Assembly: GCA_033239125.1 (NCBI GenBank) | Contig: BSWB01000001.1 | Location: forward strand, 59,625,416-59,689,415 | DNA from: Fagopyrum homotropicum | Taxonomy: Eukaryota > Streptophyta > Magnoliopsida > Caryophyllales > Polygonaceae | DNA: 64,000 nucleotides | Reading direction: 5' to 3' | Part shown: in pieces, positions 10,909 to 22,267 of the stretch | Layout: the number at the start of each line of letters is the position of its first letter | Position numbering within the stretch: the first letter of the stretch is position 1 | Notes under the pieces: model-generated | Databases searched by the model: none | The model's input: the letters and a program-made list of their open reading frames with translations, nothing else | Told to the model about the DNA's origin: nothing | Position numbers and translations under genes: made by a program

Positions 10909-11032
10909 GCAAAAAAATAAATAAATAAATAAATAAAAAATAAAATAAATAAATAAAAAAATAAAAATAAAAATAAAAATAAAAATAAAAATAAAATAAT
11001 AAAAATAAAATAAAAAATAAAATAAAAAAACA
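10909..11032. repeat. (AAAT/AAAAT)n low-complexity tract
   Basis: About 120 bp of A-rich 4-5-mer repeats lie in the Element 2 interior. Open frames reported through it on the minus strand (Phe/Ile-rich) are artefacts. Confidence 0.9.
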
Positions 11033-11527
11033 TAATGGAAATGATGTATTGAAAAGACCCGAGAGGGAAGTTGAGATTCCGATATATCGGACCTTTTTGA
11101 AATCTTAGCGCAAGTTGGGAAAGTGATTTTATTGGTTGGAGTGACCGCCAAGAGTAGAGAGTGTTCACCCGGCGTTCATGTGTATCAGTCGAGAGAGTAC
11201 ATACATGACTCGAGAAAGATTGTCAGTTATGGTGATTTAGCCGTAGACGGAGTATAGTATCTTGGTTTAGTTTTACGCCGAATTAGTAGCTTGATAGAAT
11301 CGACGGGTTATACCTAGTCCTTCCCTTAATGTGTATATGTGCGATGTTATATGTTGTTTGCGCCGTGCAAGAACGGGTTTTATGACCGATTATAGTTATA
11401 TTGCGATGGTGGTTGGAGCAGTTTTAGTGTATATAGATTAGAAGGTCTAAGCCTTCCTTGTTATGAGTTTATACCTCGGCCTTAGGGACCGAGAAGTTTG
11501 ACGTATATCAAGTTTCGGGACGAAACT

Positions 11528-11546
11528 TCTTTTTAGGGGGATCTAA
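11528..11546 (+). promoter_or_regulatory. Polypurine tract region of Element 2
   Basis: CTTCTTTTTAGGGGGATCTAA lies directly before the 3' LTR. The AGGGGGA core is the plus-strand priming tract. Confidence 0.75.
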
Positions 11547-12711
11547 TGTAACGCCCCAAATTTTGGCGTGTTTTCGATTTTTCTTTTCCAACTTCTATCG
11601 GTATTTTATTAGATTAAATATTTTATTTAAAGTATTTTTACGACTTAAAAAAATAGCTTTCCGAGTATATTCATATTTTAGGTTAACTTTCGGAAACGTT
11701 CGAAAAATCTTCCCGATTTGGAAATTCCGTTCCGATCATTTAATCGAGTTTTGCCCTATTCCCTTTTTCTCTATCCTTTATTCTTTTTCTTTTCTCCTTC
11801 TTTTTCCTTCTTTTTTCTTTTCTTCTTGTCTTCTTCTGCCGTGTCTTTTGCGGTTGGTGAGAAGCTGCTGCAGCTCTTCCGCCTGGGCTAGGGCGCTGCA
11901 GGCTACCCGACCCCTCGTTCACCCGTCTGCAACGGCCTGCGACCGGCCAGGCGTCCCTTCGCCTCCCTCTTGTGAATCTGTGATGACTACCCCCCAAAGC
12001 AACTGCCCTCATCGATCTCTCCCACTCTTGTCATCATCTCGTACCAAAATCTCTCGATTCACCCTTCTCCCTCTCTTATCCTTCTGGGCAGCAATTGGCA
12101 GTGCAACGCCACCAGGAGGTCCGCCGGGCGAGCAGTAGCTGCCTCGCCTCCGCCCTAAGCCACCTGTGTCGCCGGCGTAGTGAGTCGCCGCCATCTCCCC
12201 TTCCTTTTTCTTTCTTCGCTGCTCTGTGTAACACCCTGTCTTCACTAATTATGTGTAGCAACTGCCGGAATTTGGAGTCACCTCCTCCCCGCTCTGCTGC
12301 CGAAGACGCCACCAGTGGAGCCGCCCGCCTGCACCGACGCCGGCCTTAGTCCCTTCCTCCGGCGCAACCACCAGAATCCCCTTCCCTGAGTTTCTTCCAT
12401 CGCGTTCAATTAGGTTGAAGAAGAGGATCTTTGGGTTATTCCGATTTTGGCCCTCTCTTTACTGTTATTACACTTGGTGCCCTATTTTTCTGGATAATTG
12501 CAGTGGTGAACCTAGACTTTTGGAAATAAACTATTATGCCCCTACAGAATGTTGTTAAATATTTGAGCCATAGTTTTATTGCAGTTTTGACCGAACTCTT
12601 TAGCAAATTAACGATGATGCCCTTGGTGTCTAATTGTGATTTATGGCTCAAAATTTTAATTACGGTTTACAATCAAGTTCTTGATTTTTGGAAAAAGAGT
12701 TTTAACTTGAG

Positions 12712-12747
<36 letters not shown>

Positions 12748-14053
12748 TTTTAAAATCAAATTTAGCATACAAAGCTAAATTTCCTTAACTTTGGTTTTAG
12801 GTCCGGAAGCGGCCGTTATAGACCAACGAATCCAATCTCGACGTCCTTAGATCATCTTCACCCTTGGATTGTGTGTGAGTACCTTCTTCCACGATTTAGT
12901 TATGTTTAGTGGTAGAATCATGCTAGGTTGGATCTAGTATAACTTAGGGAAAATGCCAAGTAGTGGCCTTGAACCGTGTATGGTTGTTGGATAGTTTGTG
13001 AGATTTTGTCGAGTTATGTTTGGTGCGGTCTTAGGACGATCTTCGAGATTAGGAGTTGGACCTAGCATGCTAGGGTGTGACCTCATATAGGTTTTGGGAG
13101 ACTAGAAGCCTGAGGCTTATAGCTTATCGGTTAGTTATTGATTATCGTGCCTTGTCTTGAACAGGCTTCGGTTATATTCTTTCGGAGAGTGTTATCGGTT
13201 TCGGTTAGCTTTGAGACGAGGTAAGTCCTCGGACTTACTTAGCCGCTTCTATGCCTTATTTGGATGTATACGGTGGTGTGTGTTTACCGCTTTTAAGCAT
13301 GAAAATGGTATTAGGATTTACTTGACCTTATTTATTGGCCCATCGTTACTACTATTATTATTATCGGGCGGTGACATCACCGCTCAGTTTCCCGAGGGAG
13401 ACTGGGGGGATCTTTGCAACCAGGCCATACACGGTATGCGGGCGGGCTTCTGCATCACTCCCTCAGGGTATACGGGTTGGGCGCCGTCACACTCCTGTTG
13501 GTTACACGGGAACAGAGGCAAGAGTTATAAGACTCTTGTGTCACACTTGAAACAAATGAATTAGATATGGAATAACCTAAAAAGATATATTTGGAATGAA
13601 TGTTCATGTTGTGTGCCTTGTGTTCTCATGTATGTGTTTGTGCCATATTATTCTTATAATGCATAGAATGTGAGCTAACGGTTTAAAACCGTTTTGTGTA
13701 GATGTCTTGCAGGTTAGGGATGCCGCCGAGTGAGGTGGAGGAGTGGACAGCCGAGTGGTCTCCGTACATTATAGGACGGGGACGTTTTTGGGGTTTTTCC
13801 TTTGTTGTCGGATTATATCTTGTTGCACGTTTGGACTTCTTTACTTTTGTGTTGTTTTGAGGACTCAGCTGAGTTTCCAACTTGTATCCCTTCCTTCTTT
13901 CTTTGCATACATTACAAACTACTTTGAGTTTTATGCCTTTAACTTGTGCCTTGTTGGAAAGGTCCGGTGAGATTGTTGTCAGGCTAAGGGTCGGGACCCA
14001 TTGTGTGGTCTCGCCCGTAGCATTCCGATATCCCGCGGATTCGGGGTGTTACA
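11547..14053 (+). repeat. Element 2 3' LTR
   Basis: It is near-identical to 4856-7400, running TGTAACGCCCC...GTGTTACA. It lacks the 52-bp stretch found in the 5' LTR and has a longer TA tract near 12715-12742. It carries the same three hairpins (13221-13243, about 13677-13693, 13983-14021). Confidence 0.93.
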
Positions 14054-14058
14054 TGAGG
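14054..14058 (+). repeat. Target site duplication of Element 2, right copy
   Basis: TGAGG is identical to 4851-4855. Element 1 pol resumes here. Confidence 0.95.
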
Positions 14059-15252
14059 CACCACAGTTCTCTATTGGAGCAGATAGAGTTATGAGGCGCC
14101 ATGATCGCATTTGTGTACTTGCTGATGCAGAGCTGAGACAGCGGATATTGCAGGAGGCTTACTGTATACCTTACTCAGTACACCCTGGTACGAGTAAGAT
14201 GTACCATGATGTGAGATGCTCATATTGGTGGGGAGGGTTGAAGCCCGACGTAGCTAGATTTATGGCTCAGTGCGCGACCTGTCAGCAGGTCAAGATAGAA
14301 CATTTCAGGCCTGGAGGTGAGCTCTATCCACTGCCAGTGCCGCAGTGGAAGTGGGAGGACGTCTCCATGGATTTTGTGACCGGGTTGAAGACCGGTAGGA
14401 GCTTTGATGCCATTTGGGTGATCGTTGACAGATTGAAGAAGACGGCAGGTTTCATTCCCATCAGAGAGACGTGGCCAGTGGGTAGATTAGTTGAGGAGTA
14501 CACTAGATAGATAGTGAGACTCCATGGGGTACCGAGGACGATCGTTCTGATCATGATGGATGATTCACATCGAGATTTTGGCAGCAGATTTAGACTGCTT
14601 TGGGGACGAGTCTACGCTTTACGACTGCGTTTCACCCCTAGATAGATGGTCAGTCAAAGAGGACCATCCAGACCTTAAAGGATATGCTGCGAGCCTATGT
14701 GTTGGATTGGGGACAGGGATGGTCTAATTACCTCCCACTCGTTGAGTTCTGATACAACAACAGTTGGCATACATCTATAGGGATTGCTCCTTATGAAGAA
14801 CTGTATGGGCGTAGATGTCATGCACCTTTATGTTGGGATGAGCCTAGCAGTATCAGTGGGATAGCGCCAGAGCAGATTCAGGATGACATGACTCGAGTAG
14901 CACTGATAAGAGAAAGGATGTTGGCTACACATAGTCGTCAGAAGTCATATGCAGACAAGAGGCGTCGACCTCTAGAGTTCAGGGTAGAAGCTCATGTCTG
15001 GTTGAGAGTATCTCCGACGCGAGGCGTCAGACGTTTTGGCATAAAGGGGAAGTTGAGTCCCCGATATGTCGGCCCTTTTGAGATACTGGATAGAGCGAGG
15101 TGAGACGCCTGCCTTCGAAGGAAATTCTTATGCTGAGGTCTAGACGAGGACCTGATGAGGCTACCTGGGAGACAAAGGATAGTATCCAGAGGAACTATCC
15201 AAAGTTCTACGCCGAGATAAATGCAACAGTAGGATCCATGAGTAGATATTAG
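14059..15252 (+). pseudogene. Element 1 pol, 3' part: integrase remnant
   Basis: This continues the pol interrupted at 4855. The H2C2 zinc-binding region (PYSVHPGTSKMYHD ... CATCQQVKIEH) and the start of the integrase core (WEDVSMDFVTGLKTG) are open to a TAG at 14508-14510. After it come a 1-base deletion, then TAG at 14591 and 14639, all where Element 3 has Gln or an intact frame. A second readable piece at 14888-15103 gives the GPF/C-terminal motif (KLSPRYVGPFEIL). A deletion then leads to a chromodomain-like tail (RRGPDEATWET, RNYPKFY) ending at TAG 15250-15252. It is non-functional, but order and motifs are unambiguous. Confidence 0.85.
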
Positions 15253-15364
15253 TGCCTTCTTGGTGAGTGCATGTTATGTGCTTATGTGATATGCTGTATT
15301 TTCGTACTAGCTATAATATGTGCATATGACGTGTTAGATCTTGTTTGCTAGTACGAGATAGGTA

Positions 15365-15582
15365 TAGCTGGAGATGGTTCTTTCCTCCATGCTATGGTAT
15401 GTGTGTTAGGATTAGCTGGAGATGGTTCTTTCCTCCATGCTACCTTTAATGGACATAGTGTGAGTGGAGATGGGTTTTCCTCCACATAGTAGTGTTATGT
15501 GTACGTTTTGGCTGGAGATGGCTTTCCTCCATGCTAGTGTGATGTGGTTAGTGTTTGGCTAGAGATGATCTTCCTCTAGGCC
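15365..15582 (+). repeat. Five serial hairpins in the Element 1 3' leader
   Basis: Five related units lie at 15365-15394, 15413-15442, 15461-15490, 15510-15535 and 15557-15582. Units 1 and 2 are TAGC-TGGAG...CTCCA-T-GCTA. Unit 3 keeps GTGGAG/CTCCAC. Unit 5 has TAGAG/CTCTA with GGC/GCC, changes that keep pairing. A half unit (CCTCCATGCT) remains near 15604. They sit between the end of pol and the polypurine tract. Confidence 0.75.
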
Positions 15583-15727
15583 TTGTGTAGAGTTGTTGTG
15601 ATTCCTCCATGCTGTGTTGAGGATATAGAATGTTATAGGTTGTGACCTGATGTTCTTGAGGAGAGAGTTTACCTTGGCTTATGGGTCCGAGAGGATTTGG
15701 GATTTTACAAGTTTCAGGATGAAACTT

Positions 15728-15745
15728 GTTTTTAGGGGGGTGTGA
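15728..15745 (+). promoter_or_regulatory. Polypurine tract region of Element 1
   Basis: TTTTTAGGGGGGTGTGA lies directly before the 3' LTR. Confidence 0.75.
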
Positions 15746-17524
15746 TGTAAGAGCCTTAGTCCTTGGAGCCTAGGAGCCTTGTTGAGCCTTAGCTGAGTCC
15801 TAGCTGGACTCTGTCAGCCGCCCCAGCGGACCCTGTGAGCCGCCCCTGCGCCTCAGGTAAGCCGCCCCTGCGCCTTGCCTGATCTGCTCCTGCGGGATTG
15901 TGCGGTTGCTGCCACCTTTGTTGACCTCCTGACCTTGCTTTTGGGATAGCTTCCTATATAAGCTTCCCAACCTTCAGATGAAGGGTTTCTTCACTTCATT
16001 CCAGCTCCTTCATCTCCCTTACATTCTTCTTCTCCTTCATCTTCTCCTTTTGATTCCTCTTTGATCTTGTGAGAGAGTTTTTGTGAGTTTGTGTTGGTTT
16101 GAAGCTTGGATGATCTTGAGCTTGTGACTAAGGTTGATGTTGTGTGTTGTTGTCGATGTTTTGAGGTGGTGAGGTGTGTTGTAGCTCCTAGTTTCTTCTT
16201 AGGGTTGTTGTGGTAAGTTTTTCACCCCATCCTTCTTCTTTCTTCCTTCTTGCTTCTTTCTTCCATTCTAGCTTAGGATCACAAGCTAGACTTGTGTTGG
16301 ATCCTTTCCTGGCTATTTTGATGATCCTATATGTGTATATATGTTTGTGTTATGCTGTTGTGTGATGTATAAGTGAGGAGAGTCAAGAGAAAGATCTAAG
16401 AGAGGTCGGGGCCGACCTTCTACACAGATAGCCACCCCTATGCCCTGAGTCATCCGCCCCTGCGCCTGACTGGTTCAGCACCCCTGCGTCCTTTGTTTCC
16501 GCTGGTGCGTCCAGGGCATACCTTGTTGGTATGATTCTTTCTTCCTTTCCTTTAGCCTTGGCTTAGATGATAGCTAGGCTAGCTTGGTTAGGATGAGTTA
16601 TATGTTGAAGATGTGCCTTAGGCACTTGTGTTGATGTTAAGGATATGCCTTAGGCATTTGTGAGCATGTTATGATCTTGAGGTTTAGATTGAGGTTATAG
16701 GTTGGTTATGGTTATGGAAACGAGTCTCCTAACCCTTGCAGTATGTGATGTTGTGTGTCTTGCTATTACAAGCGTTGATTACTTCCCCAAAGGGGAAGTT
16801 GTGACGTGGTATTGGATACGAGTATTATAGGTAAGTCCATAGAACTTACTTAGCGTTCAGTTATAGATTTCTGTGATTGTGATGGTTGTGTGTGTTCATA
16901 TGATTGTGCATTTACAACTTAAACTGGACTAGGACGACCTTTTATAACATTAAATGGTCCAAGTGTATTATAACGGGTCATGACCACATATGCCTCCGCT
17001 CGAGGGTAGGAGGGGGTGCCTGGAAGCTAGTAACATAGGGGGGATGAGGTTCTTTAGGTTCCTCGTGTCACAAAATAAGTTGAATTAGTAATGGAATAAC
17101 ATAATTGAAAGATAATAAAAGAATGTGTGTGGCATTGCATGTATGAGATGTTGATGTGTGTTTGTGCTATTACCTTCATGCTTATTCATTGTTGTAGCTA
17201 ACGGTGTATACCGTGTTGTAGATGACCTGCAGGTTAGGAAGACTACAGAGTGAGCCAGATGGTGTGACCAGCCGAGGACTTCTGTACATTAGGATGCGTG
17301 GGTTGGGATCTTTTGTATCTGATGTTTATGTTTGATGCTTTGTACTCGGCTTTGTGTTTGTAAACACTTTTGATGTATCTTATACAGTTTTTATGTATTT
17401 GGTTTTAATCTACTTGTGCCTTGTTGTAAGATCCAATGAACTTGTTGTCAATCTAGGGTCAGGATCCATTGTGAGATCCTAGCCCAATGTAGAACTCCGA
17501 GTCTCGTGGATTTGGGGTGTTACA
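15746..17524 (+). repeat. Element 1 3' LTR
   Basis: It runs TGTAAGAGCC...GGGGTGTTACA, with a TATA box at 15955-15961. It includes about 200 bp (near 17080-17290) lost from the 5' LTR. That stretch holds the ACGGTGTATACCGT palindrome and the TTGTAG acceptor-like site (17200-17221). Confidence 0.9.
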
Positions 17525-18598
17525 CCTGCACAAAGCCGCCCCTACGTCTCTGTCCAGCCGCCCCCGCGGTTTCTTCTACAGTAATTCCCGTTCTTGTAAG
17601 TTGCTCCTTCCTTGCTTTCCTTGTCACTTTCCTTGTTCCTTCTGGATGTTGTTGACCCTTAGTGTTTTGTAAGACTAAGGTTGAGACCTTAGCTTGTGTA
17701 GATTTCTTAGAGATCATGGAGACTAGAAGTTATAGACTTCTAGCATTCGTTTCGGTTCTTGATTCGTGATGCTTGTGTGAACAGGCTTCCTTGTGTCCCT
17801 TTTCTGAGGTTTTCGTGAGTGTTTGCTGAGTGTTGAGATTACCTTTGAGTGAGGTAAGTCCCTTGAACTTACTTAGCTTCATTCCACGTATTGATTTGAT
17901 TGTATTGGCTTGATTGTGTTGTTTATCTTGTTATAACTGATAACCGGAATAGGATTCACCTTGTTATACCTTAATTGGCCCAAGTGCATTATAACCGGGT
18001 GGTTACCGCTTGTCCAGTTCAGAATGGGGAAAGTGGGAGGTGCTCTCGCGACCAGTCCAGCAGGTGATAGATGGATGCATACGTTCTATTCCTGTTGGTG
18101 AAAGGGGACGGAGGCGAGATCATAACGATACTCGTGTAACAACCATAAGTTGAATTAGTAATCGGATAACCTAATAAAAGATAATAACCGGTTGTTGTGT
18201 GAGCATGCTATGTGTTTTATTTACCTTATGTGTGTTTGTGTCTTTACTACCTTTCTGATATATAGAATGTTAGCTAACGGTTTATACCGATGTTGTAGAT
18301 GCCTTGCAAGAATATAGGTGCTGCTGAGTGATCCGGATGGTGTGGTCAGCCGGGGTTCCCGTACATTATAGGACGGGATCGGGTTTATGTTTATGTTGTT
18401 TTCCCTTTTGTTTTGAACTCGGTTGCGAGTCTTTTACGATTCCTTTTGTTTAAACCTTTGGTTTTATATTGAGTTTTGGTTTTCATTCGTTTGTGCCTTG
18501 TTGTAAGATCTGTTGTGTCGTTGCCACTTTGAGGGTATTGACCCATTGTGAGGTCCTAGCTCGTAACATTTCGAGATCTCAGAACTTAGGGCATTACA
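17525..18598 (+). repeat. 3' fragment of a third gypsy LTR
   Basis: This follows the Element 1 LTR with no gap. It begins inside LTR-like sequence (CTGCACAAAGCCGCCCCT, compare 826-843). It contains the GTAAGT...ACTTAC hairpin (17854-17872), CTAACGGTTTATACCG (18271), a GACC-CATTGTGA-GGTC hairpin (18540-18555) and the end GGCATTACA. Its 5' half is absent here. It is probably the end of an element that inserted into the minus-strand gene to its right; CAACA (18599-18603) would be one copy of that target duplication. Confidence 0.75.
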
Positions 18599-19320
18599 CA
18601 ACATACCTCTTTCTTGGGAGCAAATTCATCTTCTGCGTCAGACAATATGACCAACGTATTATGAGCATCAACTATTTTACCTATCAATTTTGTAGACTAG
18701 CAAAAAAAATACGACCCCGATTTAGATGAATATAAAAAAATTTATATAGTCATAAAGTACATGCACAATAGTTATTTTATTAATGAGTTTAATATTATAT
18801 TTTACCTTTATAGCATCATTTGAAGGGTCAATGATAGGTGATTTATCGGCTACACAACCAGAATAATTGCCTACATCTTTTCGAATGTTATCTTCAAAGT
18901 CTTGATCGAGATCCTGATAATTAATTTGCACGAAATATTTATTAAAGCATTTTATCTAGATATATGATACAATTATATAATAATTGGAAAAAAGGGATTG
19001 ATAAATCACCCATACTACACTTGATAAAATTGTATCAACGCGATCATCATCAAAACTAGTTGACTTCTAACCTTTCACCGCGTCACCAAGAACCTTTTTG
19101 CTCAAAACACCCTTTTCAACATCATTGACAAATTGTATAACTTTAGGGTCACTCTAGTAGGGATCTTGTGTTTGTGTAAATATAGGCTCAACAATGGATT
19201 TGCAAACAACATCCTCAACATAATTAATGTGACCATTCAACCCCAAAAGATTTGAGATAGCGATATATTTCGTTGACAAGTTCAAAGATGAACACTTGAT
19301 CATTTCCGGTCTATTATATG

Positions 19321-19325
19321 TCATT
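19321..19325 (+). repeat. Target site duplication of the solo LTR, left copy
   Basis: TCATT is repeated at 22263-22267. Confidence 0.9.
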
Positions 19326-22262
19326 CGTAACAGCCCGAATCCGCGGGATTCGGGATGCTACGGGTAAGGACCTCACAATGGGTCCCGACCCTTATCCTAA
19401 CAACAATTTCATCGGATCTTGCAACATGGCACAAATAAAGGCGAAAACCGAAAAACATTTATATGCAATGAATGAAACCCAAAGCAACCAAACTAAAGAC
19501 TCCAGCCGATATACAAAACCAAAGACCAAAATCCATACATGCGGCCTACGCAAATACGAGATACAATAAACAAAACTCAAACACAACTCCAACCAACCCA
19601 TCCTAAAATGTACTGACCCCGGCTGCCCACTCTTCCGGATCTCTCGGCCGCATCCCTAACCTGCAAGTCAACTACAACATATCGGTATAAAACCGTTAGC
19701 TAGCATTCAAAGCATTAGAATCATGGTATTGGCACACACACACACACATAGGGAATCATAACACCCAACATGATCTAACACACAAGTCCGGTTCATTATC
19801 TTTTTATTTTTATTAAGTCATATCCCTTACTATTCCACTTATGGTGTGACACGAGAATCCCTCGCCCTTGTCCCCTTTCACCATGCGGGTTTGTACTTGA
19901 TGCGGATCAGCATCACCTGTTGGACTGGTCGCAAGGCACCTCCCAGTCATCCCCATTTTGGACTGGGCAAGCGAAAACCGCTCGTTATCATACACTTGGG
20001 CCAAATATAAACATATAAAGTTGGTGGTCCTATTACCGGTTTAATTGTTATAACATAAACCATAAACGCACACATAAACAATAAACACACACATGAACAA
20101 TAAACACACACCACCAATCACGCTTCGAAACTAATACGGAGAATACGACCTAAGTAAGTCCGGAGACTTACCTCGTCCCAAAGATAATCCCGCTAATCAC
20201 CGATCTCAACTTCCCGTAGGAAGGCACTCAACACCTGGTCAAAACAAGGCACACAATCAACATCTCTCTCACTTGCTAGAAGTCCTTAGACTTCTAGTTT
20301 CAATGATCTCGCAAGATCATAAACCATAACTATGCTAGGATAAAAAACTCCTAGTCCTCACGATCTCACAATGGTATAATCATCACAACATAGGTTAGGA
20401 TACTCTCGTTCTAGTCTCTACAATCTCAACAATCATACAACCTCAACTCGTAGATTCTCACAAGCTCAACATACAACTTAAACCCATTATCAATCTCACA
20501 AGACCGCAATACCACCTCAAGCTTAGAATCAACATCAATCCATCAAACGATATCAAATCCTCAAAACTCACCTAAGGTTCAAATCCACTACATGACATTA
20601 ACTCTAAGTTATGCTAGATTCACCCTAGCATGATACTACTACTAAACATAGCTAGATCTAGAAAGGCACTCACACGAGGTCGAAGACGGAAGACGATCTA
20701 CGAATGTCGAATTTGGAATCGTTGGCCTTTATCGGGGCGCTTCCGGACCTAATACCAAAACTAAGCAAGTTTAGCTCATACGCTAAACTTGAATGGAATA
20801 TATAATATAAATAAATTCTAAGGAAAACCCGTTTTCAAAAGCCAACTTTAAAACCCGTGATAACCCTTAAATACTTTTTGGGACAAATTGTACAATTATA
20901 TACACATGGGTCATAACATATAACAATTATAAACTATAAGAATAAAATTCATTATAAAACTTTGGTTGAAAGCCCGTAAGAACATTTTCTGGGCAACTAT
21001 ACAACATCATAAACCCAAGGTAAAACTCGTTTTCAAAGCCGAGGACGAAACAAAACCGCTCAACCATTTTCCGGGCAAAATATACAATCTTGTAAATGCG
21101 GGTCATAAACCGTAAATAAATCTTGGGCCATTTCTGCAAATAAATACCAACAAGGCATATATGCAACTTCCAGAAATTAGGGTCAAAGTTGTAAATCCAA
21201 AGTACAGGATATGTTTTGCAAATACACCAAAATAGGGGGCGACTGCAAATAAAAAAAAGAAGGATTTTTAACCCTGTTCATCTTCAAACATCCAGAGGCG
21301 GCGGCAAGAGCAGGGCGGCATAGGAAGGGTTGTGCAGGGCCTCCGGCGAATCGATGCAGGCAGCAGGCAAGGTTGCACTGGTGGTACATCGAATCGATGC
21401 AGGCAGCGGGCAGGGCTGCACTAGTGGTCTCGATCGAGGTTAAGGTGGAGCTCTACACAGGTACTTCTCTGGCTTCGGGTGGATTCAGGACAAACAAACG
21501 CAAGGGCGGCGGCTAGGCTTCCTGGTGGGTCTCCGGTTGGCTCCAGCGGGGAATTTCCCGACTGCGAGGGAAGAAGAGCAGGGTGGAGCATCTCTCTGCG
21601 TTCGACGACTTGATAGGAGGGGTCGAAGGGAAGCCAACGGCGGGGAGACCTTGGCGGCAGCTCCTCTCTTTCCTGGTGAGGTTCGAAGCAAGTGACTCGA
21701 GAGAGAGAGAAGAGTTGCTGGGGTTGGTGGGATGGTGGCTCTCCGGTGAGCTCGAGGGAAACAAAGAATCAGAGGGAGAGAGAAGAGGTGATAGGGGCAA
21801 AGGCAGCTGAGGTGTGGGGATGGTTGCCCAGTTGGTGGCCTTAGAGAGTGAAGGGGTTGAATGAAGATGAGACAAACAAGGGGTCGGGTAGGGTATGCAG
21901 GTTGAGTGTGTAGTTTGGGGTAGGCACAACTGCCAAATACAAAGAACACGTTTGGCGTGGAGGAAGAAGCAAGGTAGGGAAGGAAAAAAATAAATAAAAG
22001 TAAATAAATAAAAAAAGGAAAAAGGGTAATAGAATAAACTCGATCAAAATGGTTCGGAACGGGATTATCGGACGGAAAACTTTTCCGAACTTTTCCAAAA
22101 ATAATAATACGGATATACGCGAACGTATTCAAAATGATAATATACTCGAGAAAGATATTTTACGCCTTAAAATACTTTTAATAAAATATTTAATCTAATA
22201 AAATATCGATAGAAGTCGGAGAAATAAATATAGAAAGCGCGCCAAAAATTTTGGGCGTTACA
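19326..22262 (-). mobile_element. Solo gypsy LTR (Element 2-related), minus strand
   Basis: On the minus strand it starts TGTAACGCCC and ends ATCCGCGG...GTTACG; the terminal A is now G, seen on plus as CGTAACAG. TCATT flanks both ends exactly (19321-19325 and 22263-22267). There is no internal region, so it arose by LTR-LTR recombination. Its first 250 bases resemble the Element 2 LTR (TTTTATTAGATTAAATATTT). It carries the GTAAGTC-TCCG-GACTTAC hairpin (20154-20171), CTAACGG...TACCG (about 19690) and a CATTGTGA-loop hairpin (19362-19396). Confidence 0.92.
20154..20171 (-). promoter_or_regulatory. LTR stem-loop with 5' splice-site consensus (solo LTR)
   Basis: On the minus strand it reads GAG then GTAAGTCTCCGGACTTAC: the same 7-bp stem as Elements 2 and 3, but a UCCG loop. 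Confidence 0.6.
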
Positions 22263-22267
22263 TCATT
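22263..22267 (+). repeat. Target site duplication of the solo LTR, right copy
   Basis: TCATT is identical to 19321-19325. Confidence 0.9.

Larger units (their letters stand above)
9443..11526 (+). pseudogene. Element 2 pol scraps
   Basis: Recognisable pieces, in several frames, are: a protease tail near 9580-9640 (LVHEEVILGID), an RT N-terminal strip near 10205-10390 (VDFSTKVKLDSFPISKAPYE, LEKQEKEQL), an RT strip near 10490-10560 (MKDRYPLQRMGDLLEQLQG) and the integrase C-terminal tail near 11085-11260 (VHVYQSREYIHDSRK, VSYGDLAVDG). I found no RT active site, RNase H core, H2C2 finger or DDE triad. Large deletions and frameshifts leave no usable enzyme. Confidence 0.7.
4856..14053 (+). mobile_element. 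Element 2: young, internally defective Ty3/gypsy element nested in Element 1
   Basis: Long LTRs (about 2.5 kb each) start TGTAACGC and end GGGGTGTTACA. A perfect TGAGG target duplication flanks the element inside the pol gene of Element 1. A primer site (7404) and polypurine tract (before 11547) are present. By eye the LTRs are nearly identical apart from a 52-bp indel, a TA-repeat length change and scattered substitutions, so insertion was recent. The interior has a readable gag with TAG codons, then only scraps of protease, RT and integrase tail; RNase H and the integrase core are not recognisable. Movement therefore probably relied on proteins of another element. Confidence 0.93.
147..17524 (+). 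mobile_element. Element 1: old Ty3/gypsy LTR retrotransposon, split by Element 2
   Basis: Two related LTRs (147-1745 and 15746-17524), both TGTAAGAGCC...TTACA, enclose a tRNA-Met primer site, a broken gag, a broken pol in gypsy order (protease, reverse transcriptase, RNase H, integrase) and a polypurine tract. Without the 9.2-kb Element 2 and its duplicated TGAGG, the element is about 8.2 kb. The integrase C-terminus (YADKRRRPLEF, RFGIKGKLSPRYVGPF, DEATWET) is typical of chromoviruses, probably the Tekay/Del group. The LTRs differ by large indels and many substitutions, and the coding part has many stops and frameshifts, so this is an old inactive copy. No clear 5-bp target duplication flanks it. 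Confidence 0.9.

Noticed and set aside
10837..11168. Phe/Ile-rich minus-strand frames
   Set aside because: Produced by the (AAAAT)n tract.
21485..22132. 215-codon minus-strand frame, Pro/Ser-rich
   Set aside because: It lies wholly within the solo LTR and corresponds to its pyrimidine-rich leader; no start or domain support.
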